From NCBI GenBank assembly GCA_947501445.1, contig CANMVS010000023.1, forward strand, positions 25,751-89,750: 64,000 nt of DNA, read 5' to 3'. Within the stretch, counting starts at the first letter, position 1. Each line of letters starts with the position of its first letter. Below are positions 1 to 9,723 of the stretch, in pieces. Source of the DNA: an uncultured Rhizobiaceae group bacterium. Lineage in GTDB: Bacteria > Pseudomonadota > Alphaproteobacteria > Rhizobiales > Rhizobiaceae. The notes below the pieces were generated by a model. That model worked only from the letters and a program-made list of their open reading frames with translations. It was not told the DNA's origin and did not search any database. The position numbers and the translations under genes are program-made.

Positions 1-747
1 TTTTTGCGGTCCAACCGGCATGTCACCATCACCGAGGCGGGCAAAACATTCCTGCAGGGCAGTCAGGGTGTGATGAACGCGATGGAGCACACCGTCAACA
101 ATACCAAACAGGTGCACAGCGGGCAGATCGGTATTTTGCGTGTCGGTTATACCGATTTTGCCATCGCTGGTGCCCTGCCTAACCTGCTGAAGGGGTTTCG
201 GACGCAACAGGCCGGTGTCACCCTCCAACCACATCATGATGTGACAACCGATCAGCTGCTGAAGCTGGAGGCTGGCATGCTCGATGTCGGATTTGTCACG
301 GGACCTGTTGTCAAACAGGGGTTTGAGCGTTGTCTTATTCAAAAAGAGCGGTTTGTCTGCGTTGTCCATGAGAGCCATCCATTTTCAGCGCGCAGCAGCA
401 TTCAACTGGAAGAACTTGCTCATGAGGATTTTGTGCATGGACCGGCACGTGACTGGGAGCATTTTTATTATTATCTGATCCCGCTTTGTCGGCGCGCCGG
501 TTTTGTGCCGCGCATTGTCCAGGAAGCCTATAATTCCGATGGTATTTTGGGGTTGGTCGCCAGTGGTATGGGAATTACGGTTTTGACCGAAAGCGCCAAT
601 AATCTGGCGCGCCCAGGGTTGAAATCAATCCCGATCAGCAATGTTACGGAGCGTTTGATGACTGTGGCGATCTGGAAATCGGATGTGATGAATGGGGTCA
701 AAAAAATGTTCATCGATTACATTCGCAGTCAAAGCCCCGAAAGCTGA
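1..747 (+). CDS. LysR-family transcriptional regulator, 5' end cut by window edge
   Basis: The reading frame is open from base 1, so the start lies outside the window. The first residues (about 2-20) match the end of the LysR winged helix, the stretch ending in TEAGKTFL. The remainder is a LysR-type effector-binding domain with two alpha/beta lobes: VGYTDFAIAGALPNLL opens lobe I and GILGLVASGMGITVL lies in the hinge/lobe II region. About 248 residues are visible, so roughly 45-50 N-terminal residues of the HTH are missing compared with the usual 300. Such proteins bind DNA as tetramers and switch a neighbouring, often divergent, gene in response to a small molecule; the target is outside the window. 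The effector cannot be read from the sequence. Confidence 0.9.
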   Translation, partial: FLRSNRHVTITEAGKTFLQGSQGVMNAMEHTVNNTKQVHSGQIGILRVGYTDFAIAGALPNLLKGFRTQQAGVTLQPHHDVTTDQLLKLEAGMLDVGFVTGPVVKQGFERCLIQKERFVCVVHESHPFSARSSIQLEELAHEDFVHGPARDWEHFYYYLIPLCRRAGFVPRIVQEAYNSDGILGLVASGMGITVLTESANNLARPGLKSIPISNVTERLMTVAIWKSDVMNGVKKMFIDYIRSQSPES

Positions 748-850
748 TGACCAACGTTCACGATGATAACCAGGTAGTGCCAGTTGTAACGCCCTGGCAA
801 AAACGGTGTGATGATAGATAAACGTCACGAAATGAACGCTTTTCGGCCGT

Positions 851-893
851 AAAAACCAACCCGGCTTTCTCCACGATGAAAGCCGGGCTGGTT
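851..893 (-). terminator. Rho-independent terminator, minus strand
   Basis: An inverted repeat of 15 pairs with one mismatch (arms at 854-869 and 878-893, 8-base loop) is flanked on the left by AAAAA. On the minus strand it therefore ends in a T run. It would stop transcription coming from the small exported-protein gene. It is part of the gene-free stretch 748-1091, which otherwise contains only a second hairpin. Confidence 0.65.
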
Positions 894-1046
894 ATCTGGC
901 TGGGCAGCTGGCAGGGCGATATGGGAGCACATCACTTCATGATAAGGCGATTTATCACGGCAGCTGCCTTTTTATCTCCAAGCCCAGGGCAGAGCCGAAG
1001 ATGGCACCAGATTAGATATTCGGCGCTATATTTCGATACTATTGAA

Positions 1047-1078
1047 CAGGCGCGCGCACCTTATCGTGTGCGCGCCTG
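1047..1078. terminator. GC-rich hairpin just downstream of the small exported-protein gene
   Basis: A 13-pair stem (one G-T pair; arms 1047-1059 and 1066-1078) with a 6-base loop sits 13 bases past the stop codon of the minus-strand gene. No T tract follows on either strand, so it may be an mRNA 3' stabiliser rather than a true terminator. Confidence 0.4.
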
Positions 1079-1091
1079 AGTCATCAGGATC

Positions 1092-1439
1092 CTATCGGCC
1101 GGTAGGGCAATAGATCTGCGATATGGTGTGAAAATCATACGCTTCGGTGTTCTTCTCGGGATCATTCGTGACCGTGCCGATTACCATTGGCTGAAGACGA
1201 TCATCCTCCGTCGCAGACGCAAAGCGAATAATGTCAGCTTCCCCGATGGCACATTTACGGGTGAAGCGAATATCAAGATCAGTCGGATTTTTCGGATCGT
1301 AGGCTTGCGTGTCCTTTTCAGGATCATTCGTCACCGCACCAAAATGAACAGGTTGCGGATAATCCTTGGCATCCTCTGCAACAGCACCCAGAGTTCCGGT
1401 TAACAGCGCAGCGATAGGCAGAAACAATAAATTTGACAT
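1092..1439 (-). CDS. Small exported protein with duplicated TNDPEK motif, function unknown
   Basis: The product is 115 residues. The ATG at 1439 is preferred over an upstream in-frame TTG because AAGGGGG lies 6 bases before it. Residues 1-21 form a clear Sec signal peptide (SNLLFLPIAALLTGTLGAVA), so the mature protein should be periplasmic or secreted. The mature part contains the same block twice, once near residue 35 and once near residue 90: hydrophobic-G-[AT]-VTNDPEK-[DN]-T-[QE]-AYD. The copies are separated by a stretch with one cysteine (RKCAIGE), and a second cysteine (IYCPTGR) closes the protein, so a disulphide is possible. I do not recognise the family. It is transcribed alone and ends in two hairpins. 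Confidence 0.7.
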   Translation of the reverse strand: MSNLLFLPIAALLTGTLGAVAEDAKDYPQPVHFGAVTNDPEKDTQAYDPKNPTDLDIRFTRKCAIGEADIIRFASATEDDRLQPMVIGTVTNDPEKNTEAYDFHTISQIYCPTGR

Positions 1440-1833
1440 TTTAACCCCCTTCAAAGGACCTCATCCAGGTGTTGCAAATTTCGTTTCAACCGGCGCGGTT
1501 GACGCGATCACACCTTGAAGCCTGATGACAAAACTACATCAATCCCCCCAGAACTGAGTGTAGTATTCCCCACAACTATCAGATTTATTTCAATTCCAGT
1601 GCATTTTTATGGGCAGTCGGCCATGGTTTCAAAGAAAAGCATTTGTAAACAATCGATTAAGTGCGAAGAAAAATGTCGTGATGAATCGATATCGATCAGT
1701 ATATGGGTAACATAACGCAGTAATTACAATGAAGATCTGACTATTGCGTTCCCGGCAGGGGCTTTTCCATCTCCGATGATTCGCCGTTTGCGTTCCATTG
1801 GGTTGGTGGTTGCTTGTTAACCTGGTTGTAAAT
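1440..1833. other. Gene-free stretch, nothing recognised
   Basis: About 390 bases, AT-rich in the middle, between the ends of two minus-strand genes. No convincing ORF, RNA gene or repeat copy is visible. The left part must contain the promoter of the small exported-protein gene, but I cannot place -35/-10 boxes with confidence. Confidence 0.5.
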
Positions 1834-3141
1834 TCATTTTGCGGGAATTTCACCAATCGAAATTTTCGCGGAAATGCGCCCGGCTATGATGGGAAGAACC
1901 AGCGCAGCGCATCCTATCAGCACCGATGAAGCAAGGAGTGTCGGTACAAGACCGAACCATGTCATGCCGGCGCCGATCAGGAAGGCAAATGGCGGTGCCA
2001 GAGATAATTCCATACCTGCCGCAACGCCAATCATGCCGGCGCGCAGATTGGCGGGCGCGTGCAATTGAACCTGTGTGTTGGCGTAGGAAAGGATGCCGCC
2101 ATAGGTAACGCCGGTTATGATCGCCAGAACTATGCACATGGCGAAGGTTGGTGACCAGGCAAGGGCCAGACCACATGCACCAAATATCAACAATGAGCCG
2201 CGCAATACAGCTGGACCGTTCATGTGTTTGTCAAAACGGCTATAGGTCAATGCGCCGATTGCCCCTGAAAGATTGCTTATGACAAAAACCCACGCCAGGG
2301 CCTGAGCATTATAGGATGCATTTTCGACAATATAAGGAACGATGACTTCCTTGATTGACACACCGAGAGCCGTGAGTGCAATGGTTGTATAAAGAACGGG
2401 TGTCAGATGGGCGGAACTGGTGAGGAAGCGCAGGGAATCCTTCAGCAAAGAGAGATTTCTGGCGCGCCTCAATCGAGCGCGATATGCCTTGTTGTCTTTT
2501 GGAAAAAAAGCATAAAGCAAAATCAGGCAAATGGTGCTTGCTGCAAGTGCGGCGATGAGTGCGGCGACAATGCCGAAGCGGGATACCAGCCATCCGCTGA
2601 TCAAATAGGCCAGAACGCTGGCACAAAACATCAAACTGTTGTTGATGGCATTGAATTTTGACAAAGCGATGCGGGCGAAACGGGTGAACTCCGGAAATCG
2701 GGCCGTATCTGCCGCAATGGCCGGGCCAACGGCACAGGATGTGATAAAGACCAATACAGCCAGTGCGGCCATGGGCAACATATCCAATGCCAATAACATC
2801 ATCTGAATTGCTAGTGCTACTGTTGCCATACCGCGAGAATAGACCATCAGCCGTCGCGAGCCCATTCTGGCCGATACCGGGCCGGCGAGAAATGCACCCG
2901 CTGCTGTTGGAATGAGCTGTAACGCTGCAATGGTCCCGAGCCAAATACCACCTGTCGTGGTTTCAACCACATACCACAATACCGCCAAACCCGCGCATAT
3001 TATTGACCAGATACCAAAAAATGAATCGCCGATCATGACAGCCAGAATAAGCTTTCGTCTGAACAGCGAATGGGATTGTCCACGCCGATTAGGTTCGATT
3101 TCTTTTTGCATTCCGGGTGCCACTGTCGAAAGTTCGTTCAA
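1834..3141 (-). CDS. Major facilitator superfamily (MFS) transporter
   Basis: 435 residues with about twelve hydrophobic segments starting near residue 30 (RKLILAVMIGDSFFGIWSII), the standard size for an MFS carrier in the inner membrane. The loop after the second/third helix (GPVSARMGSRRLMVYS) fits the MFS motif A position, and a longer basic loop lies mid-protein (FPKDNKAYRARLRRARN). Such proteins are proton-driven exporters or importers; the substrate is unknown. The start used is a TTG; an in-frame ATG 10 codons later (3111) is an alternative and neither has a strong ribosome site. The MarR gene lies upstream on the same strand about 250 bases away, so the transporter may be its target, as in many drug-efflux pairs, but this is inference. 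Confidence 0.85.
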   Translation of the reverse strand: MNELSTVAPGMQKEIEPNRRGQSHSLFRRKLILAVMIGDSFFGIWSIICAGLAVLWYVVETTTGGIWLGTIAALQLIPTAAGAFLAGPVSARMGSRRLMVYSRGMATVALAIQMMLLALDMLPMAALAVLVFITSCAVGPAIAADTARFPEFTRFARIALSKFNAINNSLMFCASVLAYLISGWLVSRFGIVAALIAALAASTICLILLYAFFPKDNKAYRARLRRARNLSLLKDSLRFLTSSAHLTPVLYTTIALTALGVSIKEVIVPYIVENASYNAQALAWVFVISNLSGAIGALTYSRFDKHMNGPAVLRGSLLIFGACGLALAWSPTFAMCIVLAIITGVTYGGILSYANTQVQLHAPANLRAGMIGVAAGMELSLAPPFAFLIGAGMTWFGLVPTLLASSVLIGCAALVLPIIAGRISAKISIGEIPAK

Positions 3142-3310
3142 TGTGATCCAATAGGGAGTTAATTAAAACACTAACGGGAATAAATATTTATAATATCATT
3201 AAAGCACAAATATATATTGAGTAGAAGTGAAATATTTATATTTATGAATTCGATTATTACTCAAATATCTAGGAGGTTACACTCGACAAAATGCAATAAT
3301 GTTAATAATG

Positions 3311-3337
3311 TTAAAGGGGCGGAGATCAGTTCCGCCC
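3311..3337 (-). terminator. Likely terminator of the MarR gene
   Basis: Arms GGGCGGA (3317-3323) and TCCGCCC (3331-3337) form a 7-pair stem with a 7-base loop. On the minus strand the stem is followed by CTTTAACATT, a weak T-rich tail. It lies about 50 bases beyond the stop codon of the MarR gene. Confidence 0.5.
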
Positions 3338-3389
3338 ATCAGGCGTTTTCAGGGGGCTGCAGTCATGATGTTTCAACACTCAGCGACTG

Positions 3390-3839
3390 TCAGGCAACTT
3401 TGTTAAATCGATTATCTGTCCTGCCAACCTTGCTCAGGAGAGTGAGGAGAACCTCGGCGTCCCTGCCAGACAGATCGGCCAGTAACTGTGTGTTGATTTG
3501 TTCAAATATTGGTCTGGACCTTGAGATCAAGGCTCGGCCACTGTCGGTCAGCGTTATCATATGCCCGCGCCTTGAGCGGCTGCTCTGATCGCGCCTGAGC
3601 AGGTTCTTCTTCTCAAGGCGCCGGATTATCCCGCTCACGGTCATCGGATCCAGAAAAGCTTTGGCGGCAATATCTTTCTGTTCCATCCGGTCTTGCGATT
3701 GGGCGACCAGAAGGACGGTAAACTGTGGCGCGGTGAGCTCCTGGTGTCCCAGATGCTCATTGAAAAGCGAAACAACGCGCTGCTGCGCCCGACGTATAAC
3801 GTGAGCCGGCTCGTCGTATAGGGACATCCTGTCGGTCAT
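3390..3839 (-). CDS. MarR-family transcriptional regulator
   Basis: 149 residues from the ATG at 3839, chosen because AGGA stands 6 bases upstream; longer in-frame starts lack a ribosome site. The protein is a typical winged-helix MarR dimer. It has a helical N-terminus (EPAHVIRRAQQRVVSLFNEHL), then the recognition region QKDIAAKAFLDPMTVSGIIRRLEKKNLL, and the wing SRRGHMITLTDSGRAL. MarR proteins usually repress themselves and an adjacent efflux or detoxification gene and release DNA on binding a phenolic or other small ligand. The downstream MFS transporter in the same orientation is the obvious candidate target. The AT-rich upstream region contains the 8-base palindrome ATGATCAT near 3879. 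Confidence 0.88.
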   Translation of the reverse strand: MTDRMSLYDEPAHVIRRAQQRVVSLFNEHLGHQELTAPQFTVLLVAQSQDRMEQKDIAAKAFLDPMTVSGIIRRLEKKNLLRRDQSSRSRRGHMITLTDSGRALISRSRPIFEQINTQLLADLSGRDAEVLLTLLSKVGRTDNRFNKVA

Positions 3840-4263
3840 CTGCATTCCTGACTGTATCATCACAGATATACACATCTTATGATCATCATATATGAACGAC
3901 GATAGTCGTGTTGCAAATGGTCAGGCCGTGTTCTGCAATAAAAATCAAAAACCTGATACCATGAGCCGCGTAACAAATTGATTTTGTGTATTATTTAACA
4001 ACGAAATTCGAAATCACATCTGCGTCATATATACAACTTATAGTACGTAGTTTGTAGAAAAATTCAGAAAATACCCTTAATGGTTGCTTTTTGTGTTATA
4101 CGCGTTTACATAATATGCAGCGCGGTTGAAGCGATGCACCCTGGTAGCTGATTGTTCCATTTCAGTATTGTGTCCGGTTGCCAAATTTGGTGACACATAG
4201 TTGACACGAGTGGTGCTGATAATGTCAGGCTGCAGGTGGGATAATTTTTGGGAGATACCGGTG
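3840..4263. other. AT-rich divergent intergenic region
   Basis: About 420 bases between the divergently read MarR and macroglobulin genes. It is markedly AT-rich and should hold both promoters. No gene or repeat copy is visible. ATGATCAT at 3879-3886, about 40 bases upstream of the MarR start, may be part of a MarR operator. Confidence 0.4.
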
Positions 4264-7200
4264 ATGCAATATTTCAGACATTTTGTTGTCATGGTGCTGG
4301 TCGGTTTTTTGCAAGCCTTTCCGGCAGTGGCAGCCGAAAAAAGAAGCATCACGCTTGTCGAGAACGCCGACTATTTCGGCTTTGACCTGCGGGCGGAGAA
4401 GGATGTGTCTCTGGAACGCTGTGAGGAAATCTGTATTGCTGACAGGCAGTGCCGGGCCTTCACCTATAATACCGCTGCCCAATGGTGTTTTTTGAAATCG
4501 GACTTTGATCGGCTCGAACCTTTCGCCGGTGCAGTGGCAGGCAAAATTGTTTCGAAATCTGCAGAGCCCGATATCGGTGCGCCGCCGCGTCTATCATTTT
4601 TGTGGCAGGGTTTTCGCGGCGATGCTGCCGTATTGCGTGACAACATACTCAATCAGTCGACCTCGCAGGGCGCACAGGTCGGGATGAGGCGTGTGGTGAT
4701 TGCGGCCATGGATGCGTCGGCTTCCGGGCAGTACTATCGGGCGATGGATTTTTACAAGATTGCCATCGGTATAGAGCCAAACAATCAGGACAACTGGCTT
4801 GGGTATTCAACGGCAGTATTGGATGCGTTGCGCGGTGCAAGTACAGATAATAATGCTTTGCGCCAGGAGGCATCTTCAGCCGCCTATAATGCCTATCAGG
4901 ATTCACGCACCGTGGGGACACGTGCCAGGGCATTGGCGAATCTCGCGCGCGCCCTTGAGTATAGAGGACACTACAGACCGGCGCTTGAGGCTTTCAAGAA
5001 AAGTCTCGCACTGGCTGAAGATGCTGATGTATTGGCGCGCTATCGTGACTTGAACATACGTCAGGGTTTCCGGGTGCTGGACCACACAGTAGACGCCTCA
5101 GGTGCGACGGCCCGCGTGTGTATGCGCTTTACCGAAGAGCTGCTGCAATCGGGTGTGGATTATGCCTCCTATGTTTCGATTGGTGAAGGCACACCCGGTT
5201 CTGTTCGCGCCGAAGGCAGTCAAATCTGCGTTGCCGGGTTAAATCATGGCCAGGCCTATGAATTGACGGTACGTGCCGGGCTGCCATCCAAGGTCGGAGA
5301 CGCGTTGCTGGCACCGATAACAATCAAGGCCTATATCCGCGACCGCGCACCATCAGTGCGATTTTCCGGCGATGCCTTCGTGCTTCCCGGCACTGGTCGC
5401 AAGGGTGTGCCCGTCGTGAGTGTGAACGCCGAGGCGATTGATGTTGAACTTTACCGGGTCGGCAGCCGTTCTTTGACCCAATTGTTGAGCAGGTCGCAGT
5501 TTCTAACCCAGCTTGATGGTTACGATGCCGCCACGATCCGCGAGGATTTGGGTGAACTGGTATGGAAGGGTGTTCTGGAAGTAGCATCTGATACGAACCG
5601 CGAAATGATCACCAGTTTTCCAATCGACACAGCGATACCGCAGCGCGAGCCGGGTATCTATATTGTCATGGCAAAAGTGAGTGGTGAAAAGCTGGATCGT
5701 TGGAGCAGCCGCGCGACCCAGTGGCTCGTCGTTTCCGATATCGGCCTGTCGACGCTCACCGGCAATGACGGACTGCATGTCTTTGCCCGATCGCTGGATA
5801 CGGCGCTTCCAATTGGTGGTGTGAATCTCAAGTTGCTGGCGCGAAACAATGAAGTGCTGGGCGAGGCTGTTACCGACGAAAACGGACAGGCGCGTTTTGT
5901 TGCGGGGTTGGTTCGTGGAAAAGAAGGACTGGCGCCCGCCGTTATTACCGCCAGCGGCAGCAACGCAGATTTTGTCTTCCTGGATCTCACAAGGGCTGGG
6001 TTTGATCTTTCTGACCGCGGCGTTACAGGACGGCCGGCACCGGGCCCGCTTGACCTTTACGCGTGGACAGATCGCGGCATTTACCGAGCAGGAGAAACGA
6101 TCCATCTCGCAGCCACCATGCGTGATGACGAGGCCAATGCTGTTGCCGACCTGCCGCTGACCTTCATCGTCACCCGTCCGGATGGCAAGGAGGATCGCCG
6201 TGTGGTCAGAACAGGTGGTACGGTTGGCGGCTATGCACTCGATCTCACGCTGCCGGACAATGCCATGCAGGGTTCCTGGACAATTCGCAGCTACGGCGAT
6301 GTAAACGGACCGGCCTTGAGTGAGACAACATATCTTGTTGAGGATTTCAGGCCGGACCGTATTGAGTTTTCACTCGGGTTGCCTCAGTCGATGCTTGTAT
6401 CAGGAACACCCGGTGTTGCCACAGTTGATGGCCGGTTTCTCTACGGAGCGCCAGCGGCTGGGCTCGCTGTTGAGGCTGAGTTGAAGCTCAAATCGGTTCG
6501 CCAGCGATCCGGATTTAGCGGCTTCGTATTCGGGCTGACGGATGAAGACCCGATTTCGAACCAGGTGAATATCTCGCAGGCACCCGCGCTGGATCAGTAC
6601 GGTAAGGCCAATATAAATATCGGCTTTGATGAACTGCCGGCAACAACCCTGCCGCTGGAAGCCGAGTTGACGGTTCGCGTTCGCGAGGGTGGTGGCCGGG
6701 CGGTTGAGCGGGTTGCAACCATGCCGGTTCAACCGGACAGTACGATGATCGGCATTCGGCCGCTTTTTGAAGACCAACAGGTCGAAGAAAATACACCGGC
6801 GCAATTTCAGATTATCGCCATTGACGCTGATGGGCAGCGGGTCAGTGCCGATGGTTTGAACTGGTCTCTGGTGAGACTAGAGCGCGATTACCAGTGGTAC
6901 AGCGAGGGCAATTCCTGGCGTTATGAGGCCGTCGAATATACCAGGCAGGAAGATGCGGGCAGCATAGACATCGCCTTGGATGAACCAACCGCGATCAGCC
7001 TGCCTGTTGACTGGGGCCGGTACCGGTTGGAAGTTGAATCGGCAGATCCGAGTGGCCCGGCAACCGGCATAGAGTTCTCTGCTGGATGGTTTGTCACGGC
7101 TGGTTCGACCGAGTCGCCTGACGGCTTGGAAATAGCCCTTGATAAAATGCGATACAATGTGGGTGATGTCGCCCGATTGCAGATATCACCGCGCTTTGCC

Positions 7201-9723
7201 GGGCAGGCATTGATCACGGTTTCAAACGATCAACTCTATCAGACAATGACAACAGCCGTCAGTGAGGACGGCACTATTGTTGATATTCCGATCAAGAAGG
7301 AATGGGGTGCAGGTGCCTATGTAACGGCGACCCTGATCCGCCCCGGTCAGGCCGTGCAGAGCCGTCTTCCGACGCGGGCCATTGGCATTCAGTGGCTGAC
7401 AATCAATCCTCAAAACCGGGCACTTGATGTTGTTCTTGATGTGCCGGAAAAAATAGAGCCGAATTCAAGGCTGACTGTGCCCGTCTCAGTTCAGGGGGCC
7501 GGGGTTGCGCGGGAAGCGCGCGTAACGATCGCAGCCGTTGATGTGGGCATTTTAAACCTGACTGCATTTACACCGCCAGATCCTGAAGCCTGGTATTTTG
7601 GTCAGCATCGCCTTGGCCTGGAAATGCGCGACCTTTACGGGCGGCTCATTGATGGCTCCCAGGGGGTCACGGGCCGCATCCGCAGCGGCGGTGATGGCCC
7701 CGGAGCCACAATCAAGGGCAGTCCGCCGAAAGAAAAGCTGGTATCTCTTTATTCGGGCATCATCATGCTTGATGATAGGGGCAAGGCAGATATCGATTTC
7801 GACATACCGCAGTTCAACGGAACATTGAAATTGATGGCCGTTGCCTGGACCGCAGAAGGGGTGGGTCAGGCGAGCAATGATGTCATTGTGCGCGATCCTC
7901 TGGTCGTCACAGCCAGCCTGCCAAAGTTTCTTGCGCCTGATGATGTGTCAAAAATGCGTTTTGATCTGGTCAATGCGGATGGGCCGGCAGGTGAATATAC
8001 AATTGAACTGGAAACAGGCCCGTCCATTTTTGTGAATAATGCAGACCTTCCTCAAAAGGTGATACTTGATGAGGGGCAGGCAACGGTCCTTTCCGTGGAT
8101 ATAGAGGCGGGTAAACCCGGACAAAATGACATCACATTGCGGCTTCTGGGCCCTGATGGACGTACCCTTGAAAACATCCAGCAATTAGAGGTGCGTCCTT
8201 CCACTTTACCGGTGACAACGACATTTGAGCTGCCGCTTTCAGCGAATGGTGGAAGGGCTGTCATTGATCAGGAATTACTGGCCGGTTCCTATCTCAACGG
8301 TGCCAGCATCAGCGTTGGAATTTCGCGCGGTGGCATTGATGTTCCCGGCCTTCTCATGTCGCTCGACCGCTATCCCTATGGCTGTGCCGAGCAAACCACC
8401 AGCCGTGCCCTGCCATTGCTTTATCTCAGTGAAATGGACGCGCCCACTGCTCTGCTTGAGGATCGGGAACTGCGTGCACGCGTGGAAGATGCCATCAGCC
8501 GCCTTCTTTCCTATCAGTCCGCTCAGGGCAGTTTTGGCCTGTGGGGTGTTGGCGGTGACAATCTATGGCTCAATGCCTATGTCACGGATTTTCTGACGCG
8601 GGCCCGTGAAAAAGACTATGCGGTGCCCCAGATCGCCATGCGCATAGCGCTCCAAAATCTGCAGAATGTGATGGCATACAACAACAATGTGGAGGAAAAC
8701 GGCGATGCCATCGCCTATGCGCTTTATGTTCTTGCGCGCAACAAACAGGCGTCTGCCGGGGACCTTCGTTATTACGCGGATGTTCAGTTGGATGCCTTCC
8801 GTACACCGGCTGCCCGTGCTCAGATTGCTGCTGCTTTGGCCTTGTATGGTGATGCGGAACGGGCAGAGCGCGTCTTCGGTTCTGCTTTTCGGCTGGCAAG
8901 TTCGCAGAACGGCCGTGGCGGAGGCGGGTTGGATTTTGGTTCGTCGCTGCGTGATGATGCAACCATGCTGGCACTGGCAGGAGAGAGCAGGCCGGTTACA
9001 CCGTTGCTGGGCGGTATGGTGAGCCTTGTTGCGCAATCACAATTGTCATCGCCAGCCAGAACGACCCAGGAACAGGCCTGGATGCTGCTGGCAGCAAGAG
9101 CACTGCAGGATGCAGACGACACACAATCGTTGCTGATAAATGACCTACCTGCAGATGGGTTGAGCGTTGAGGGGCAGCAGATAATTGATCGACCAATTCG
9201 GTTGGAAAACACCGGTGACAGCGAGATTGTCGCCACGGTAACCCGTGTCGCATCGCCCATTGATCCACCGCGTGCAGGGGCAAATGGCTTTAAAATCAAA
9301 CGTGTCTATTATGATCTGGAAGGCCGCGAAATTAACATTGAATCTGTTCGCCAGAACGAGCGGTTTGTGGTTGTACTAACGGTGGAACAGACCAATAGTC
9401 TGGATGCGCAAATCCTGGTGACTGACCTGCTGCCTGCGGGGCTTGAAATTGACAACGCACGCCTGGTCGCCAGCGCAAATGTTGCCAATTTCAACTGGCT
9501 GTCTGAAACCACGCCGGCCCATACACAATTTCGCGATGACCGGTTTGTTGCGGCATTTGATGTGAGTGAGGGCCGGGAAGATCCCATCCGGGTGGCCTAT
9601 GTGGTGCGTGCGGTTGTTCCAGGTGTCTATGCCCATCCGGCAGCCCAGGTGGAAGACATGTATCGTCCGCAGTATTTTGCCCGAACAGCAAGCGGATGGC
9701 TGGAGGTGGCGGCGGCACAGTGA
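4264..9723 (+). CDS. yfhM: Bacterial alpha-2-macroglobulin with N-terminal PAN/Apple domain
   Basis: 1819 residues from the ATG at 4264 (GGGAG upstream; GTG at 4261 possible). Residues 1-24 are a signal peptide ending in AVAA, with no lipobox cysteine. Residues about 30-95 form a cysteine-rich PAN/Apple-like module (CEEICIADRQCRAFTY...CFLKSDF). Next come about 150 residues that look TPR-like, then the long series of macroglobulin beta domains with the bait region. The thioester motif GCAEQ is intact, with its cysteine at residue 1374, followed by the alpha-helical thioester domain. Bacterial macroglobulins act in the periplasm as protease traps, binding a cleaving protease covalently through the thioester. 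The next gene is pbpC, the usual partner, overlapping by one base; the pair is thought to defend and repair a breached cell wall. It matches the E. coli YfhM family in length and order. Confidence 0.93.
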   Translation: MQYFRHFVVMVLVGFLQAFPAVAAEKRSITLVENADYFGFDLRAEKDVSLERCEEICIADRQCRAFTYNTAAQWCFLKSDFDRLEPFAGAVAGKIVSKSAEPDIGAPPRLSFLWQGFRGDAAVLRDNILNQSTSQGAQVGMRRVVIAAMDASASGQYYRAMDFYKIAIGIEPNNQDNWLGYSTAVLDALRGASTDNNALRQEASSAAYNAYQDSRTVGTRARALANLARALEYRGHYRPALEAFKKSLALAEDADVLARYRDLNIRQGFRVLDHTVDASGATARVCMRFTEELLQSGVDYASYVSIGEGTPGSVRAEGSQICVAGLNHGQAYELTVRAGLPSKVGDALLAPITIKAYIRDRAPSVRFSGDAFVLPGTGRKGVPVVSVNAEAIDVELYRVGSRSLTQLLSRSQFLTQLDGYDAATIREDLGELVWKGVLEVASDTNREMITSFPIDTAIPQREPGIYIVMAKVSGEKLDRWSSRATQWLVVSDIGLSTLTGNDGLHVFARSLDTALPIGGVNLKLLARNNEVLGEAVTDENGQARFVAGLVRGKEGLAPAVITASGSNADFVFLDLTRAGFDLSDRGVTGRPAPGPLDLYAWTDRGIYRAGETIHLAATMRDDEANAVADLPLTFIVTRPDGKEDRRVVRTGGTVGGYALDLTLPDNAMQGSWTIRSYGDVNGPALSETTYLVEDFRPDRIEFSLGLPQSMLVSGTPGVATVDGRFLYGAPAAGLAVEAELKLKSVRQRSGFSGFVFGLTDEDPISNQVNISQAPALDQYGKANINIGFDELPATTLPLEAELTVRVREGGGRAVERVATMPVQPDSTMIGIRPLFEDQQVEENTPAQFQIIAIDADGQRVSADGLNWSLVRLERDYQWYSEGNSWRYEAVEYTRQEDAGSIDIALDEPTAISLPVDWGRYRLEVESADPSGPATGIEFSAGWFVTAGSTESPDGLEIALDKMRYNVGDVARLQISPRFAGQALITVSNDQLYQTMTTAVSEDGTIVDIPIKKEWGAGAYVTATLIRPGQAVQSRLPTRAIGIQWLTINPQNRALDVVLDVPEKIEPNSRLTVPVSVQGAGVAREARVTIAAVDVGILNLTAFTPPDPEAWYFGQHRLGLEMRDLYGRLIDGSQGVTGRIRSGGDGPGATIKGSPPKEKLVSLYSGIIMLDDRGKADIDFDIPQFNGTLKLMAVAWTAEGVGQASNDVIVRDPLVVTASLPKFLAPDDVSKMRFDLVNADGPAGEYTIELETGPSIFVNNADLPQKVILDEGQATVLSVDIEAGKPGQNDITLRLLGPDGRTLENIQQLEVRPSTLPVTTTFELPLSANGGRAVIDQELLAGSYLNGASISVGISRGGIDVPGLLMSLDRYPYGCAEQTTSRALPLLYLSEMDAPTALLEDRELRARVEDAISRLLSYQSAQGSFGLWGVGGDNLWLNAYVTDFLTRAREKDYAVPQIAMRIALQNLQNVMAYNNNVEENGDAIAYALYVLARNKQASAGDLRYYADVQLDAFRTPAARAQIAAALALYGDAERAERVFGSAFRLASSQNGRGGGGLDFGSSLRDDATMLALAGESRPVTPLLGGMVSLVAQSQLSSPARTTQEQAWMLLAARALQDADDTQSLLINDLPADGLSVEGQQIIDRPIRLENTGDSEIVATVTRVASPIDPPRAGANGFKIKRVYYDLEGREINIESVRQNERFVVVLTVEQTNSLDAQILVTDLLPAGLEIDNARLVASANVANFNWLSETTPAHTQFRDDRFVAAFDVSEGREDPIRVAYVVRAVVPGVYAHPAAQVEDMYRPQYFARTASGWLEVAAAQ

